NCBI GenBank assembly: GCA_000621765.1
Contig: JHXJ01000022.1
Span: 1-54,860, forward strand
DNA from: Ruminococcaceae bacterium AB4001
Lineage (GTDB): Bacteria > Bacillota > Clostridia > Saccharofermentanales > Saccharofermentanaceae
Length of the DNA: 54,860 bases
Direction: 5' to 3'
Shown: one piece after another, positions 1 through 7,845 of the stretch
Numbering within the stretch: position 1 is the stretch's first letter
Layout: every line of letters starts with the position of its first letter
Notes under the pieces: model-generated
What the model was told of the DNA's origin: nothing
The model's input: the letters and a program-made list of their open reading frames with translations, nothing else
Databases searched by the model: none
Translations under genes and position numbers: made by a program

Positions 1-727
1 AAACCTTGCCGAATGCATACTTTATTCCTTCGTGAGAGTCGGAAGTAAACATGCTAACCCCTCGTAATCCTCGTTCTTTAAGTTTCTGCATAAAATCAAC
101 CCAATTATCTTTGTTCTCTGTAGGATAAGCTTCAAAACCGATTATTTCACGCTTGCCTTTCTTATTTACTGCGTAGGCTATAAACAGAGCTCTGGGAACG
201 ACTCTTTTACCGCGGACTTTAAAATATGTCGCATCAACTGTTACAAACGGGTATTCATCTTCTAAAGGTCGTTCCTTAAATTCATTAACCTTCACATCCA
301 GTTCTTTGCAGGCTTCAGATACTGATGACTTGGAGAAACTTGTCCCGCACAGCGTTTCCATTACATTTGCTACCTTCCTTGTGGACACACCATTAACGAC
401 CATCTCGGCCATTGTGGTTACAAGAGCAGCTTCACTTATTACATAGTTATCGAATACTAATGTCCTAAAAGGAATGTTCCTGTGTCTAGGAACCGTTAAT
501 TCTATAGTTCCGATCCTTGTCTTTAACTCGCGCGTGTACGAACCGTTTCTGCTATCTTTGCGACCGGATGTTCTTTCGTAGGGCCGGGCTCCCAGCTGTT
601 CCTCAGATTCAGCCCGCATAAACAGGTTCAAGCACTCCTTCAGAAGATTTTTGAATGCCTCATTTCGATCTAGAGACATCAGTTGTAGTATTTCCTCGTG
701 ATTTAAAGTAATATTCAGTTGAGCCAT
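1..727 (-). CDS. IS256-family transposase, N-terminal 242 residues (partial)
   Basis: Transposase of the IS256 (Mutator-like) family, which moves its element by DDE chemistry. The frame opens at the ATG at 725-727 and stays open to the window edge, giving 242 of the roughly 400 residues usual for the family. The first catalytic Asp is residue 165 in VDATYFKVR and the second is residue 230 in TSDSHEGI, both in typical IS256 contexts; the third acidic residue would lie outside. The N-terminal part carries the family's GRKDSRNGSYTRELKTRIG and VPRHRN segments. A purine-rich ribosome site (AGGAGG-like, 735-742) precedes the start. The visible frame has no stop or shift, so this copy may be intact. 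Confidence 0.93.
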   Translation of the reverse strand, partial: MAQLNITLNHEEILQLMSLDRNEAFKNLLKECLNLFMRAESEEQLGARPYERTSGRKDSRNGSYTRELKTRIGTIELTVPRHRNIPFRTLVFDNYVISEAALVTTMAEMVVNGVSTRKVANVMETLCGTSFSKSSVSEACKELDVKVNEFKERPLEDEYPFVTVDATYFKVRGKRVVPRALFIAYAVNKKGKREIIGFEAYPTENKDNWVDFMQKLKERGLRGVSMFTSDSHEGIKYAFGKV

Positions 728-828
728 GTTCTTAACCTCCTTGTTTATTTTTGTGGGCAAACAAATTATACAAGGTTAAGCCACTTGGCTCTTTTATTTT
801 GAATTTACACAATTATATGGGCACGACG
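1..828 (-). mobile_element. IS256-family insertion sequence, right part only (truncated by window edge)
   Basis: A transposase of the IS256/Mutator type reads leftwards off the window edge. Its upstream flank ends in a sequence that, read inward on the minus strand, contains TATAATTGTGTAAA (about 804-817), very like the terminal inverted repeat of IS256 as I remember it. By that alignment the outer tip lies near 828, give or take a few bases. The other end and the target-site duplication are outside the window. Confidence 0.85.
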
Positions 829-1198
829 AGACTCTGTGGGGATGTCCGCGCAGATCCTGAATGGATGACATTCTTTCGTTATTTCCCATTCCTATCGCAA
901 GCAGTATTGCGCAAACAACGAATATAGTCAGGTTGCCAAGTTCAAATCCGGGAAGCGAACCCTCCGCAGCCATAATGTACATGTATACAAGTGCAACGGC
1001 TCCGAGCGTTCCGGCAACAAATCCCGCATCTTCTGAGGAGATATCGCCGCCTCCGCCTCCGTGATAGCCGCCTCCGCCTCCATGATAACTGCTGTGAAAA
1101 CCTCCACCGCCGCCGGAGAAACCGCCGCCGTGGAAGCCGCCTCCGCCGTGATGTCCGCCTGAATGGAATCCTCCGCCATGATGTCCGCCGTGTCCCAT
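794..1198 (-). pseudogene. Gly/His-rich two-helix membrane protein, 3' end replaced by IS256 end
   Basis: Residues 1-48 or so are almost wholly Gly, His, Phe, Ser and Tyr, followed by two hydrophobic helices (GFVAGTLGAVALVYMYIM and LTIFVVCAILLAIG). I do not recognise a named family; His-rich tracts suggest metal binding but that is inference. The start is placed at the ATG at 1196-1198 because GGGGGA lies 5 bases upstream and the predicted transcription start is only about 20 bases further; an ATG at 1214-1216 has no ribosome site. The last 10-11 codons and the stop lie inside the IS256 terminal repeat, so the native C-terminus has been lost or replaced. Function after insertion is unknown. 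Confidence 0.7.
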
Positions 1199-1227
1199 AC
1201 CATTCCCCCGAATCATATTTTATAAAG

Positions 1228-1255
1228 ATTATACGGTGTGGGACTTTTTTGTAAA
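1228..1255 (-). promoter_or_regulatory. Sigma-A promoter of the Gly/His-rich gene
   Basis: On the minus strand TTTACA (1250-1255) and a perfect TATAAT (1228-1233) are separated by 16 bases. Transcription would begin near 1221, which supports the internal ATG at 1198 as the start. Confidence 0.65.
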
Positions 1256-1288
1256 GAATGGCAGGTATTGGCAGCCGGTTATCCAGCG

Positions 1289-2419
1289 TCACATGTCAGG
1301 TGCAAATTCGGTAAAGGTGATGTCGCCGTTGCTTTCGATCTCAGGTGCAGACTTTAATTTCTTAAGGAATGCATCGAAGAATTCCAGGTGGCACCGGCAT
1401 GTGTATCTGTGGGCCAGATTACTGTCGAGTTTTCCGACAAAAGAGGGCATCTTCATTGCGAATTTCATGTCGGAAAATCCCACGTGCTTCATGCCGCGGA
1501 ATAAGACTTTATACGCAGGAGCCTTATGTCTGATATAGCCTCTGGTTACGACATTTTCGTTGTCCTCGCAGGATATCTGCATGAAAGGCTTTTCCATGAC
1601 CATGCCTTCGTAGTTTCCGAAAAGACCGCCGTCGATATTTATTCCGCACGAATAATCGCTGCTGGTCTGGCAGAGCGCATAGGCAGTATCGCCCCCTAAC
1701 GAGTGGCCTGATATGCCTATTCCGTTGCTGAAATCTATTACGTCTGAAAACTCTTTGCGCACATGTTCCACAGCGAGCTCAGTGTCCTTTACCCACTCGG
1801 CGATGCGAAGATGATGGAACTTGCAGTATTTGTTCTGGAACACGTCGAACTTTTCTGCGAGCTCCTCATTCGTTCCTTTCATTTTCGTGAGCTTTAATGC
1901 TGCAAATATTGCCGGTAAAAACGGATCGTACATCTTGCGCGAAAGTGATTTGTCGCACAGTTCGAAAGTTCCGTCATCGTAGTCTATTCCGGATGCTTCC
2001 CTGGGGTGGCCTATGGACAAGACTGCATAACCGTGTGAAGCCAGTTCGATGAGCAGGAAAGAGTTGCCTCTCGGATACGAGAAATATCCGTGGCTGAATA
2101 CGATAAGCGGGAATTTCTTCCCTTCGATAAAAGGAGCGTCCACGAAACTTTCCGAATCATTCTCTCCGTTTTGGTCGAGCTTGTCGTAATTCAGAGGAAT
2201 GTTGAATGCTTTTCTGAGTCCCGCAGCTTCGCTTCTCGTGAGCGACTTGGCGCGCTTTAATCCTTCTGTTGACTCCTTCAGCACAGGGTAATACAGCAGC
2301 CCGAAAACATTACGCATGGCGGTGCCTTTCGGGTCGAGTGCTTCCTTACGTGTGTTATATAGGGTGAATGTCTTTGCTCCGACTGCATATTCGCCTGTCG
2401 GTACCGGCTTGTTACTCAT
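1289..2419 (-). CDS. Alpha/beta hydrolase, PAF-acetylhydrolase-like
   Basis: A 376-residue serine hydrolase resembling the platelet-activating-factor acetylhydrolase II/dienelactone hydrolase group. The nucleophile elbow is GHSLGG with Ser240, the probable acid is Asp263 (NIDGG) and the base His312 (MKHVGFSD); FSHG at 108-111 fits the oxyanion region. There is no signal peptide, so it should act in the cytoplasm on a small ester or acyl group; the substrate cannot be told. Its start overlaps the end of the upstream TetR gene by 8 bases, so the two are almost certainly co-transcribed and translationally coupled. Control therefore falls to that TetR protein and its operator at 3098-3119. Confidence 0.8.
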   Translation of the reverse strand: MSNKPVPTGEYAVGAKTFTLYNTRKEALDPKGTAMRNVFGLLYYPVLKESTEGLKRAKSLTRSEAAGLRKAFNIPLNYDKLDQNGENDSESFVDAPFIEGKKFPLIVFSHGYFSYPRGNSFLLIELASHGYAVLSIGHPREASGIDYDDGTFELCDKSLSRKMYDPFLPAIFAALKLTKMKGTNEELAEKFDVFQNKYCKFHHLRIAEWVKDTELAVEHVRKEFSDVIDFSNGIGISGHSLGGDTAYALCQTSSDYSCGINIDGGLFGNYEGMVMEKPFMQISCEDNENVVTRGYIRHKAPAYKVLFRGMKHVGFSDMKFAMKMPSFVGKLDSNLAHRYTCRCHLEFFDAFLKKLKSAPEIESNGDITFTEFAPDM

Positions 2420-3080
2420 TAATATTTCCTCCGAAAAGTGTGATTATCGTAGTTGCCAATACTTCGAACATGTCCTTGGGACTGCACTTTGCCCTCATGG
2501 AAGCCGTGCCGTAACATGCCGTCAGGATGCAGTTCGTCTCTATTCCGACATAGGCGGAAGAAACGAAGTTATATAGCTGCATCGGGTCGTGCATCGGCTT
2601 GAGCAAGCCTTTGGCTGCCGCTTCGAAAATACGGGGGAATATCACCTTTGACATGTACTCCATATTGCCCCTGCCTTTGACGTTCTTTATTATCTTCTCC
2701 GCGCGTTGTGGCTCATTTATCGTTAGCACCGTCAGATCGAAATTGATCTTCTGGATATCCATCAGATGCTTTTCCATCGCTTCTCCCAGGACAGCGCAGA
2801 CCCTTCTTGTCGATTCTTCGAATGAAGCGTTTCCGTCTGCTATTGCCTCGTCGAGTTTTCCCGTGATGTCGTATTCGCGTCTCATTCCCGAGATCATGTC
2901 CGAGAGTATCTCGTCGAGATCTTTATAGAATCTGTAGATGCCTCCCTGTGAGAGACCGGTCTCTGCAATGACATCTGAGATGGTAACCATCTCGACCGGC
3001 TTTCTGAGGCAGACGCGGTATGCGCAGTCGACTATGAACTTGCGCTTGTTATCCATATATTCCTGTGTGACTTTCGGCAT
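2412..3080 (-). CDS. TetR/AcrR-family transcriptional regulator
   Basis: A 222-residue regulator with a TetR-type N-terminal helix-turn-helix (ISDVIAETGLSQGGIYRFYK) and a divergent ligand-binding C-terminal half. The start is the ATG at 3078-3080, with GGGAG eight bases upstream; a longer frame starting at 3143 would run through the promoter and is rejected. It heads a two-gene unit with the hydrolase, overlapping it by 8 bases. The gene is preceded by a textbook promoter whose -10 box is embedded in a 22-bp palindrome, the layout of an autorepressor. The ligand is unknown, possibly a lipid or ester linked to the hydrolase substrate (inference). Confidence 0.88.
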   Translation of the reverse strand: MPKVTQEYMDNKRKFIVDCAYRVCLRKPVEMVTISDVIAETGLSQGGIYRFYKDLDEILSDMISGMRREYDITGKLDEAIADGNASFEESTRRVCAVLGEAMEKHLMDIQKINFDLTVLTINEPQRAEKIIKNVKGRGNMEYMSKVIFPRIFEAAAKGLLKPMHDPMQLYNFVSSAYVGIETNCILTACYGTASMRAKCSPKDMFEVLATTIITLFGGNINE

Positions 3081-3097
3081 TTTAATTCTCCCGAATA

Positions 3098-3143
3098 AAA
3101 ATGAAAGTAGTTTCATTTTAATTTCGGCAGTCAGGTTTGTCAA
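3098..3143 (-). promoter_or_regulatory. Promoter with overlapping palindromic operator for tetR-hydrolase
   Basis: Minus-strand TTGACA (3138-3143) and TAAAAT (3115-3120) are 17 bases apart. A palindrome with 9-base arms AAAATGAAA and TTTCATTTT around GTAG (3098-3119) covers the -10 box and the start point. Size, symmetry and position fit a TetR operator. Confidence 0.75.
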
Positions 3144-3268
3144 TACAGCGCGGGATACCGGTATGTATTTTTCAGGTCATTGTTCGAATTCTTGAGAAGG
3201 TGCATTCCGGGTCACCGAGAGCCTGACCGATTATGTTAAGATGTACGAAAACAGGGGAGGGCATTGCC

Positions 3269-3889
3269 ATGAAAGTACTGATATTGAACGGAAGTCCCAG
3301 AGCAGACGGCAACACATCGGTTGCAGTTGCGGAACTGGAAAAGACATTTGCAATAGAGGGAATAGAGACTGAGACGATACGTATCGGCAGCATGAATATC
3401 AGAGGCTGCATCGCATGCGGAAGCTGCGGTGAAAAGGGCAGGTGCGTTTTCGATGACGCGGTAAATGAGATAGCCGCAAAATTTGAGCAGGCAGACGGAC
3501 TTATCGTCGCAACACCGGTCTACTATGCATCGGCAAATGCGACGCTCATTGCCTGCCTCGACAGACTGTTCTACAGTTCCCACTTCGATAAGAGCATGAA
3601 GGTCGGTGCATCTGTTGCAGTTGCAAGACGAGGCGGATGTTCTGCGACATACGATGAACTTAACAAGTATTTTGCGTTAAGCTCCATGCCGATAGCTACG
3701 AGCCAGTACTGGAACTGCGTTCACGGCAGGCAGAAGGGCGAGGCCGAAAAAGATCTTGAAGGTCTTCAGACAATGCGCGTTCTCGCAAGAAACATGTCAT
3801 TCCTCATTAAGAGCATCGCTCTCGGAAAGGAAAAGTTCGGCATGCCTGAGACTGAAGAGCATGTGTGGACACATTATATTTCGGAGTAA
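3269..3889 (+). CDS. NAD(P)H-dependent flavin reductase, iron-sulfur flavoprotein type
   Basis: A 206-residue flavodoxin-fold protein of the NADPH-dependent FMN reductase family. It starts with the FMN phosphate-binding strand-loop MKVLILNGSPRADGNTS. Cysteines 47, 50, 53 and 59 form C-x2-C-x2-C-x5-C, the compact spacing known from iron-sulfur flavoproteins that carry a 4Fe-4S cluster beside FMN; cluster binding is inferred from this spacing. The start at 3269 is chosen for AGGGGAGG at 3253-3260; an upstream in-frame start at 3233 lacks one. The following GH127 gene begins 4 bases after the stop and its ribosome site overlaps this gene's last codons, so they are coupled, although no metabolic link is obvious. 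Confidence 0.85.
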   Translation: MKVLILNGSPRADGNTSVAVAELEKTFAIEGIETETIRIGSMNIRGCIACGSCGEKGRCVFDDAVNEIAAKFEQADGLIVATPVYYASANATLIACLDRLFYSSHFDKSMKVGASVAVARRGGCSATYDELNKYFALSSMPIATSQYWNCVHGRQKGEAEKDLEGLQTMRVLARNMSFLIKSIALGKEKFGMPETEEHVWTHYISE

Positions 3890-3892
3890 TTT

Positions 3893-5818
3893 ATGAAAAG
3901 CAGATACGGCTTAAACGAGATAAGCATCGCCGATGAAAGATGGATGGAATGCGCGGATAAAAACGCGCAGTTCTTGAGCGCAGTCGATCCCGAAAGAGTG
4001 CTTTCAGGATTCAGGCGCACATGCGGGATCAGCACGGATGCAGAACCCTACGGCGGATGGGAAGACAGCCTCATCGCAGGTCATGGAATAGGTCATGTTT
4101 TCTCTGCTCTTGCGATGCGTATCGCGTATCTGATAGGAGAAACGGAGCGCGCTGGAAATCCTGAAGACGACCGCCTGAAAGCAGAGCTTTGCGGCAGCGT
4201 TAACAAGGCCAAGACAATCGTCGCCGGACTTAAAGAGTGCCAGGAAAAACTTGGCTGCGGATTCTTAAGCGCTGCCACGGTCCAGGATAAGGACAATCCC
4301 GACATACAGTTCGACATCCTTGAGGGAAAGGCAGAAGGTCAGCAGTGGGTACCGTGGTATGCCCTGCACAAGGTGCTTCAGGGAGTAATGGATCTCTGGT
4401 TTTATGCTGATATCAAAGACGCGGATGAAGTAGCATGCAGTCTTGCAGACTGGGTCGCTGACCGTGTTCTTGCGTGGGATGAAGAGACGAGAAGAAAAGT
4501 TCTTGCTGTGGAATACGGCGGCATGAATGACAGCCTCTACCAGCTTTATATCAGAACGGGCAACACTTTGTATCTTGATGCCGCCCATGTTTTCGATGAG
4601 CCTGAACTCTACTCCGGACTGATCAGTTTTAAGAACCGCATGAAGGGTGTCCACGCGAATGCCACGATACCTAAGATAATGGGATATCTCATGGGCGCAG
4701 TCGCGTACATGAAAGCCGGCATAGAAGACCCTGAGCCTGACAGGATTAAGACAGCAGAGAAGTTCTGGGATATTGTGATCAGGAACCAGACTTACGCAAC
4801 AGGCGGAATAGGCGACATGGAGCACTTCTTCGAAGACGGGCTCCTTGACGGGTCGCGCACCCAGTGCAATGCGGAAAGCTGTTGCTGCTACAACATGATG
4901 AAGCTCTCGCAGCTCCTTTATCTGCTGACAGGGGAGACGAAATATCCCGAATACAACGAGAAGGCTCTTTGGAATGCAAGGCTCGGATCCTTAGGTCCCG
5001 ACGGAGGATATACATACTTCAATCCGATGGCGACAGGCTACTACAGGCTTTATTCTTCAGCCAGGCCGGAAGATAATCCGTTCTGGTGCTGTGTCGGTAC
5101 GGGCATAGAGGATTTCGCGAAATTCACGGACCAGATATTCTACTCTGAAGATTCCGTGATCTATGTCGTGCAGTGGCTCTCGTCAGATCTTCGCATAGGA
5201 GAACAAGAACTTTCGCTGCGCGTCGACTGGGAAAAGGGAAGGTTCTCGTTAGAATTTAAGGGCGGCCCGGCTAACAGTGAGTGCCAGGTTAAGATCCGCA
5301 TTCCAAGATGGATCAGAAACAGGGAAACGATCCTGTCAGATGAAGAAGATTTCTTGGAGATTACTTTGTCTGCAGGTGAAAGCTATGAGCTTGATTTTGA
5401 AATGGAGTTGAGACTTATCGGACTTTCTGATGATGCGTCCGTGAAAGGCTTTTCTTACGGACCTTTCGTTCTCTGCGTTCCGCTCGGAAACGAGAAGTGG
5501 GGCATCTCTGAAGGCGCCGGGATACAGGTATATGCACCTGCCTGGAAAGTAGTTTTCGATGCATCGGTAAGAAACAGCATTAACTACGGAAAGACGCAGC
5601 GCGCAGTGCTGGATCGTGAGTTCCTGACTCTTCCGGATGGCGTGACTCTCGAAAACTTTTCGAATAGCTTTAAGGATTATATCCGTGAAGAAGACGGCAG
5701 ATTTTTCCTGACAGGTCTTTCAGACTGCAAAGGCGATCTTCTTGAACTTCCGCTGATCCCGTACTACCGGACCGGAAACGAGAGATACGGCATCTACTGG
5801 TACATAAAGGAAGCGTAA
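3893..5818 (+). CDS. GH127 beta-L-arabinofuranosidase-like glycoside hydrolase
   Basis: A 641-residue enzyme of the GH127 (DUF1680) family, whose characterised members remove beta-L-arabinofuranose from plant or hydroxyproline-linked oligosaccharides. The zinc/nucleophile centre is visible: Glu328 and Cys330 in NAESC, and the pair Cys399-Cys400 in WCCVGTG, of which Cys399 corresponds to the known cysteine nucleophile. Length is normal. There is no signal peptide, so it should act on imported oligosaccharides in the cytoplasm. The start at 3893 has GGAG at 3883-3886 within the end of the flavoprotein gene, implying translational coupling. Other GH127 specificities exist, so the exact sugar is not certain. 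Confidence 0.88.
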   Translation: MKSRYGLNEISIADERWMECADKNAQFLSAVDPERVLSGFRRTCGISTDAEPYGGWEDSLIAGHGIGHVFSALAMRIAYLIGETERAGNPEDDRLKAELCGSVNKAKTIVAGLKECQEKLGCGFLSAATVQDKDNPDIQFDILEGKAEGQQWVPWYALHKVLQGVMDLWFYADIKDADEVACSLADWVADRVLAWDEETRRKVLAVEYGGMNDSLYQLYIRTGNTLYLDAAHVFDEPELYSGLISFKNRMKGVHANATIPKIMGYLMGAVAYMKAGIEDPEPDRIKTAEKFWDIVIRNQTYATGGIGDMEHFFEDGLLDGSRTQCNAESCCCYNMMKLSQLLYLLTGETKYPEYNEKALWNARLGSLGPDGGYTYFNPMATGYYRLYSSARPEDNPFWCCVGTGIEDFAKFTDQIFYSEDSVIYVVQWLSSDLRIGEQELSLRVDWEKGRFSLEFKGGPANSECQVKIRIPRWIRNRETILSDEEDFLEITLSAGESYELDFEMELRLIGLSDDASVKGFSYGPFVLCVPLGNEKWGISEGAGIQVYAPAWKVVFDASVRNSINYGKTQRAVLDREFLTLPDGVTLENFSNSFKDYIREEDGRFFLTGLSDCKGDLLELPLIPYYRTGNERYGIYWYIKEA

Positions 5819-5825
5819 GCCCGGT

Positions 5826-5855
5826 CTGAGCAATTTTTCGAAAAGTTGATATAAT
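5826..5855 (+). promoter_or_regulatory. Promoter of the PrsW-type protease gene
   Basis: An extended -10, TGATATAAT, has its TATAAT at 5850-5855. A weak -35 (CTGAGC, 5826-5831) lies 18 bases upstream. Transcription would start near 5862, upstream of the GTG start at 5923. Confidence 0.55.
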
Positions 5856-5922
5856 CGGTCTGTGATATAAGAACTATTTAAGACGGCGTGTGATTGCCTG
5901 TCAAATAAATAAGGAGAGAAAC

Positions 5923-6876
5923 GTGTTATATACATTAGCGCTGATCCCGGTAGCCGGAATACTGCTTTTCATCTACTTTAACGATAAGAAGGAGAAAGAG
6001 CCGTTCGGCTTTCTGATCGGACTGTTCTTTCTGGGAATGGCTACGGTAGTCTCGGCATTCTTAGCAGAGATGATCGGCATATTTATCATGAACGCTATCG
6101 TCCCGGACAACGCTGCTCTGAATCAGATTCTTCTCGCGATCCTGATCGTCGCTCCCGCCGAGGAACTGGGAAAGTTTGCTGTTCTTCGGATAAGGACATG
6201 GAAGAGCAGACACTTTAATTACAGCTTTGATGCCATAGTCTACGCGGTGTTTGTCTCACTTGGTTTTGCAGCGCTCGAGAATGTCGGATATGTCAACTCA
6301 GGCGGAGTCGGTGCAGCGGTCATCCGTATGCTCACGGCAGTTCCAGGACATGCGTGCTTCGGAGTATTCATGGGCTTCTTCTACGGCAAAGCCAAGCATG
6401 CGCAGCTCACGGATAAAAAGGGAAAGTGCGCATTGCACATCCTTCTTTCCATATTGGTTCCGGTCATTCTCCACGGAATTTACGATGCAATCCTCTTCGG
6501 TTCTGGAACGTCAGATGAAGTTCTGGTTGTCGGAGCCAGCATGATCGCATGGATAATGTATGTGATCGCGATGTTTGTCGCTTCGATCATCGTTATCATC
6601 ATCTCTTCAAAAAGAGATTTCTGCATCGTTACCATTCCGGAATCGACTGTTCAGACTATCTACAGACCCGCTGTCGCAGGCACCTGGGTCTGCAGCTGCG
6701 GCCTGACCAATTATTTCAGCTACTGCTCAAGATGCGGACAGCAGCGTCCCGTCGTTACTTCCTGGTATTGCGCGAGATGCGGAGCGCTTTCCGCGTATAA
6801 TTTCTGCGGCAACTGCGGATGTCCGAAGCCGCAGGATCCGTTGCAGACACCGGGCGTCTATAATGGGTTAAATTAG
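5923..6876 (+). CDS. PrsW-family intramembrane metalloprotease with two C-terminal zinc ribbons
   Basis: A 317-residue polytopic membrane protein. It carries the PrsW glutamate motif (APAEELGK, Glu80-Glu81), the FAALEN segment, a conserved His in PGHACFG and a final HGIYDA, together the putative metal site of this family, whose Bacillus member performs site-1 cleavage of an anti-sigma factor. About seven or eight hydrophobic helices span residues 1-230. The last 75 residues are soluble and form paired zinc-ribbon cysteine knuckles (CSC/CSRC and CARC/CGNC), an addition not typical of the family. The start is GTG at 5923 with AAGGAGAG at 5911-5918; an earlier GTG at 5890 lacks such a site. Confidence 0.85.
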   Translation: MLYTLALIPVAGILLFIYFNDKKEKEPFGFLIGLFFLGMATVVSAFLAEMIGIFIMNAIVPDNAALNQILLAILIVAPAEELGKFAVLRIRTWKSRHFNYSFDAIVYAVFVSLGFAALENVGYVNSGGVGAAVIRMLTAVPGHACFGVFMGFFYGKAKHAQLTDKKGKCALHILLSILVPVILHGIYDAILFGSGTSDEVLVVGASMIAWIMYVIAMFVASIIVIIISSKRDFCIVTIPESTVQTIYRPAVAGTWVCSCGLTNYFSYCSRCGQQRPVVTSWYCARCGALSAYNFCGNCGCPKPQDPLQTPGVYNGLN

Positions 6877-6905
6877 AAAATGGCGGTATAAACGTCAGAA
6901 TTTGT

Positions 6906-6925
6906 CCCCTATTGAAAGGGGTTTT
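6906..6925 (+). terminator. Weak terminator after the PrsW-type gene
   Basis: CCCCT (6906-6910) pairs with AGGGG (6917-6921) and is followed by TTTT. The stem is short but GC-rich and lies 30 bases after the stop codon. Confidence 0.4.
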
Positions 6926-6961
6926 ACCATGTTAACCTATTATCGGTAGTAGGAATTAATT

Positions 6962-7006
6962 CAAAAATCAAAAATATGGGCTGTCGCAGATTATTTGCGG
7001 CAGCCC
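6962..7006 (-). terminator. Intrinsic terminator for the GIY-YIG transcript
   Basis: An 11-bp stem (6978-6988 with 6996-7006, one G-U pair, 7-base loop) is followed on the minus strand by ATATTTTTGATTTTTG. It lies 280 bases beyond the GIY-YIG stop codon, so the repeat array at 7117-7240 would be inside that gene's 3' untranslated RNA. Confidence 0.7.
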
Positions 7007-7116
7007 AGTTCAGTATTTCAGAATATTTATCCTGAATGGCCTGTTTTTCAAGATTTGCAATGCAAGAAAATTACACCAGTCGCCCTGTTTTCGAAGGGGG
7101 TGCCTGTAAACTCTGT

Positions 7117-7240
7117 GTTGCTGATTTTGTTGACGATATTGGGTCAAATCCGTCAACATATTCGTCAACAATGGCTTTGTTGACGTTTTTGTTGCTGGTT
7201 TGGAGTCTTTTTCGTCAACAAATTCGTCAACAGCAGCGCG
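7117..7240. repeat. 62-bp-period double hairpin array, copy A
   Basis: Two tandem 62-bp units. In each, a pair of GTTGACG/GTTGCTG heptamers at offsets 0 and 12 is followed by a pair of CGTCAAC heptamers at offsets 34 and 46 (starts 7117, 7129, 7151, 7163, then 7179, 7191, 7213, 7225). The gaps are AT-rich 5-mers within pairs and a 15-base spacer containing TTGGGTCAAA-like sequence between pairs. The same geometry recurs at 15571-15694. The units can fold as stem-loops in DNA or RNA. It lies 45 bases beyond the GIY-YIG stop in the 408-base gap 6877-7284, which otherwise holds two terminators. Function unknown. Confidence 0.85.
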
Positions 7241-7284
7241 TAATTTTGTGAAATTACTGTCCGCTATCCTGACAGAGCACCACC

Positions 7285-7779
7285 TTACGCTTTGATCACT
7301 CCTGCCTTGATCATGGCATCACGCCTTGCCTGGCCTCTCGGCAGGCACGTGTCATAGCGCATCCCGGGGATCTTGTAATAAGGCTCAAGAACGGGATCCA
7401 GGGATCTTACCAGGGACTCCTCGCAGGCAAGTCTCTTCTTCTCATCAAGGATGGGCGGAGTCGCGATCTCCATCTCGATCGATTCGATCTCCGAGAGATA
7501 GATCCCGAAATAAGTGAAGCTGTCCCTGAAGATATTGTGGGCGTGAGTGAACAGCCTCTTCACAGCACGGAGACTCTGTCCGATATATACGACATGTCCG
7601 TTTATTTTGATAATATAGGCGGCTGCAAGGACCTCGTCCTCTTTGCTGCGCAATACGTCAAGGGAAGGGATCATATTTCTGATGAATCTCTCTCCTTCAG
7701 CTGAGTGAGCAAACTCCTGGGCAGGATTGAACTCTTCTTCCAGATACCTGTTGAACTTCTGATTATTTAATGAACACAT
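7285..7779 (-). CDS. GIY-YIG nuclease-like domain protein
   Basis: A 164-residue protein whose central part resembles the GIY-YIG endonuclease fold: YIIK at 55-58 in place of GIY, VYIGQS at 64-69, Arg71/Arg75 and His79/His81 on the following helix, and a candidate catalytic Glu at 120-121 ahead of LVRSLDPVLEPYY. Residues 1-50 are a charged leader I cannot assign. Such stand-alone domains occur in mobile introns, repair proteins and uncharacterised bacterial proteins. The start at 7779 has AAGGAGG at 7788-7794; a longer frame from 7815 crosses that site. The next feature downstream is repeat array A. Nuclease activity is inferred, since the GIY triad is altered. Confidence 0.65.
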   Translation of the reverse strand: MCSLNNQKFNRYLEEEFNPAQEFAHSAEGERFIRNMIPSLDVLRSKEDEVLAAAYIIKINGHVVYIGQSLRAVKRLFTHAHNIFRDSFTYFGIYLSEIESIEMEIATPPILDEKKRLACEESLVRSLDPVLEPYYKIPGMRYDTCLPRGQARRDAMIKAGVIKA

Positions 7780-7845
7780 TTTAGTGTCCTCCTTTTGAAT
7801 TGATTTTTTCCGCATTTTCGCGGTATTAAGTTTTCAAGGTGCGGT

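Noticed and set aside
861-1292. Several open frames on both strands across the Gly/His-rich gene
   Set aside because: They arise from the low-complexity GGC/CAT repeats and have no ribosome sites or recognisable protein features.
7117-7240. CRISPR-like array
   Set aside because: Repeat units contain inverted, not direct, heptamers with short AT spacers; there are no unique 30-bp spacers and no cas genes.
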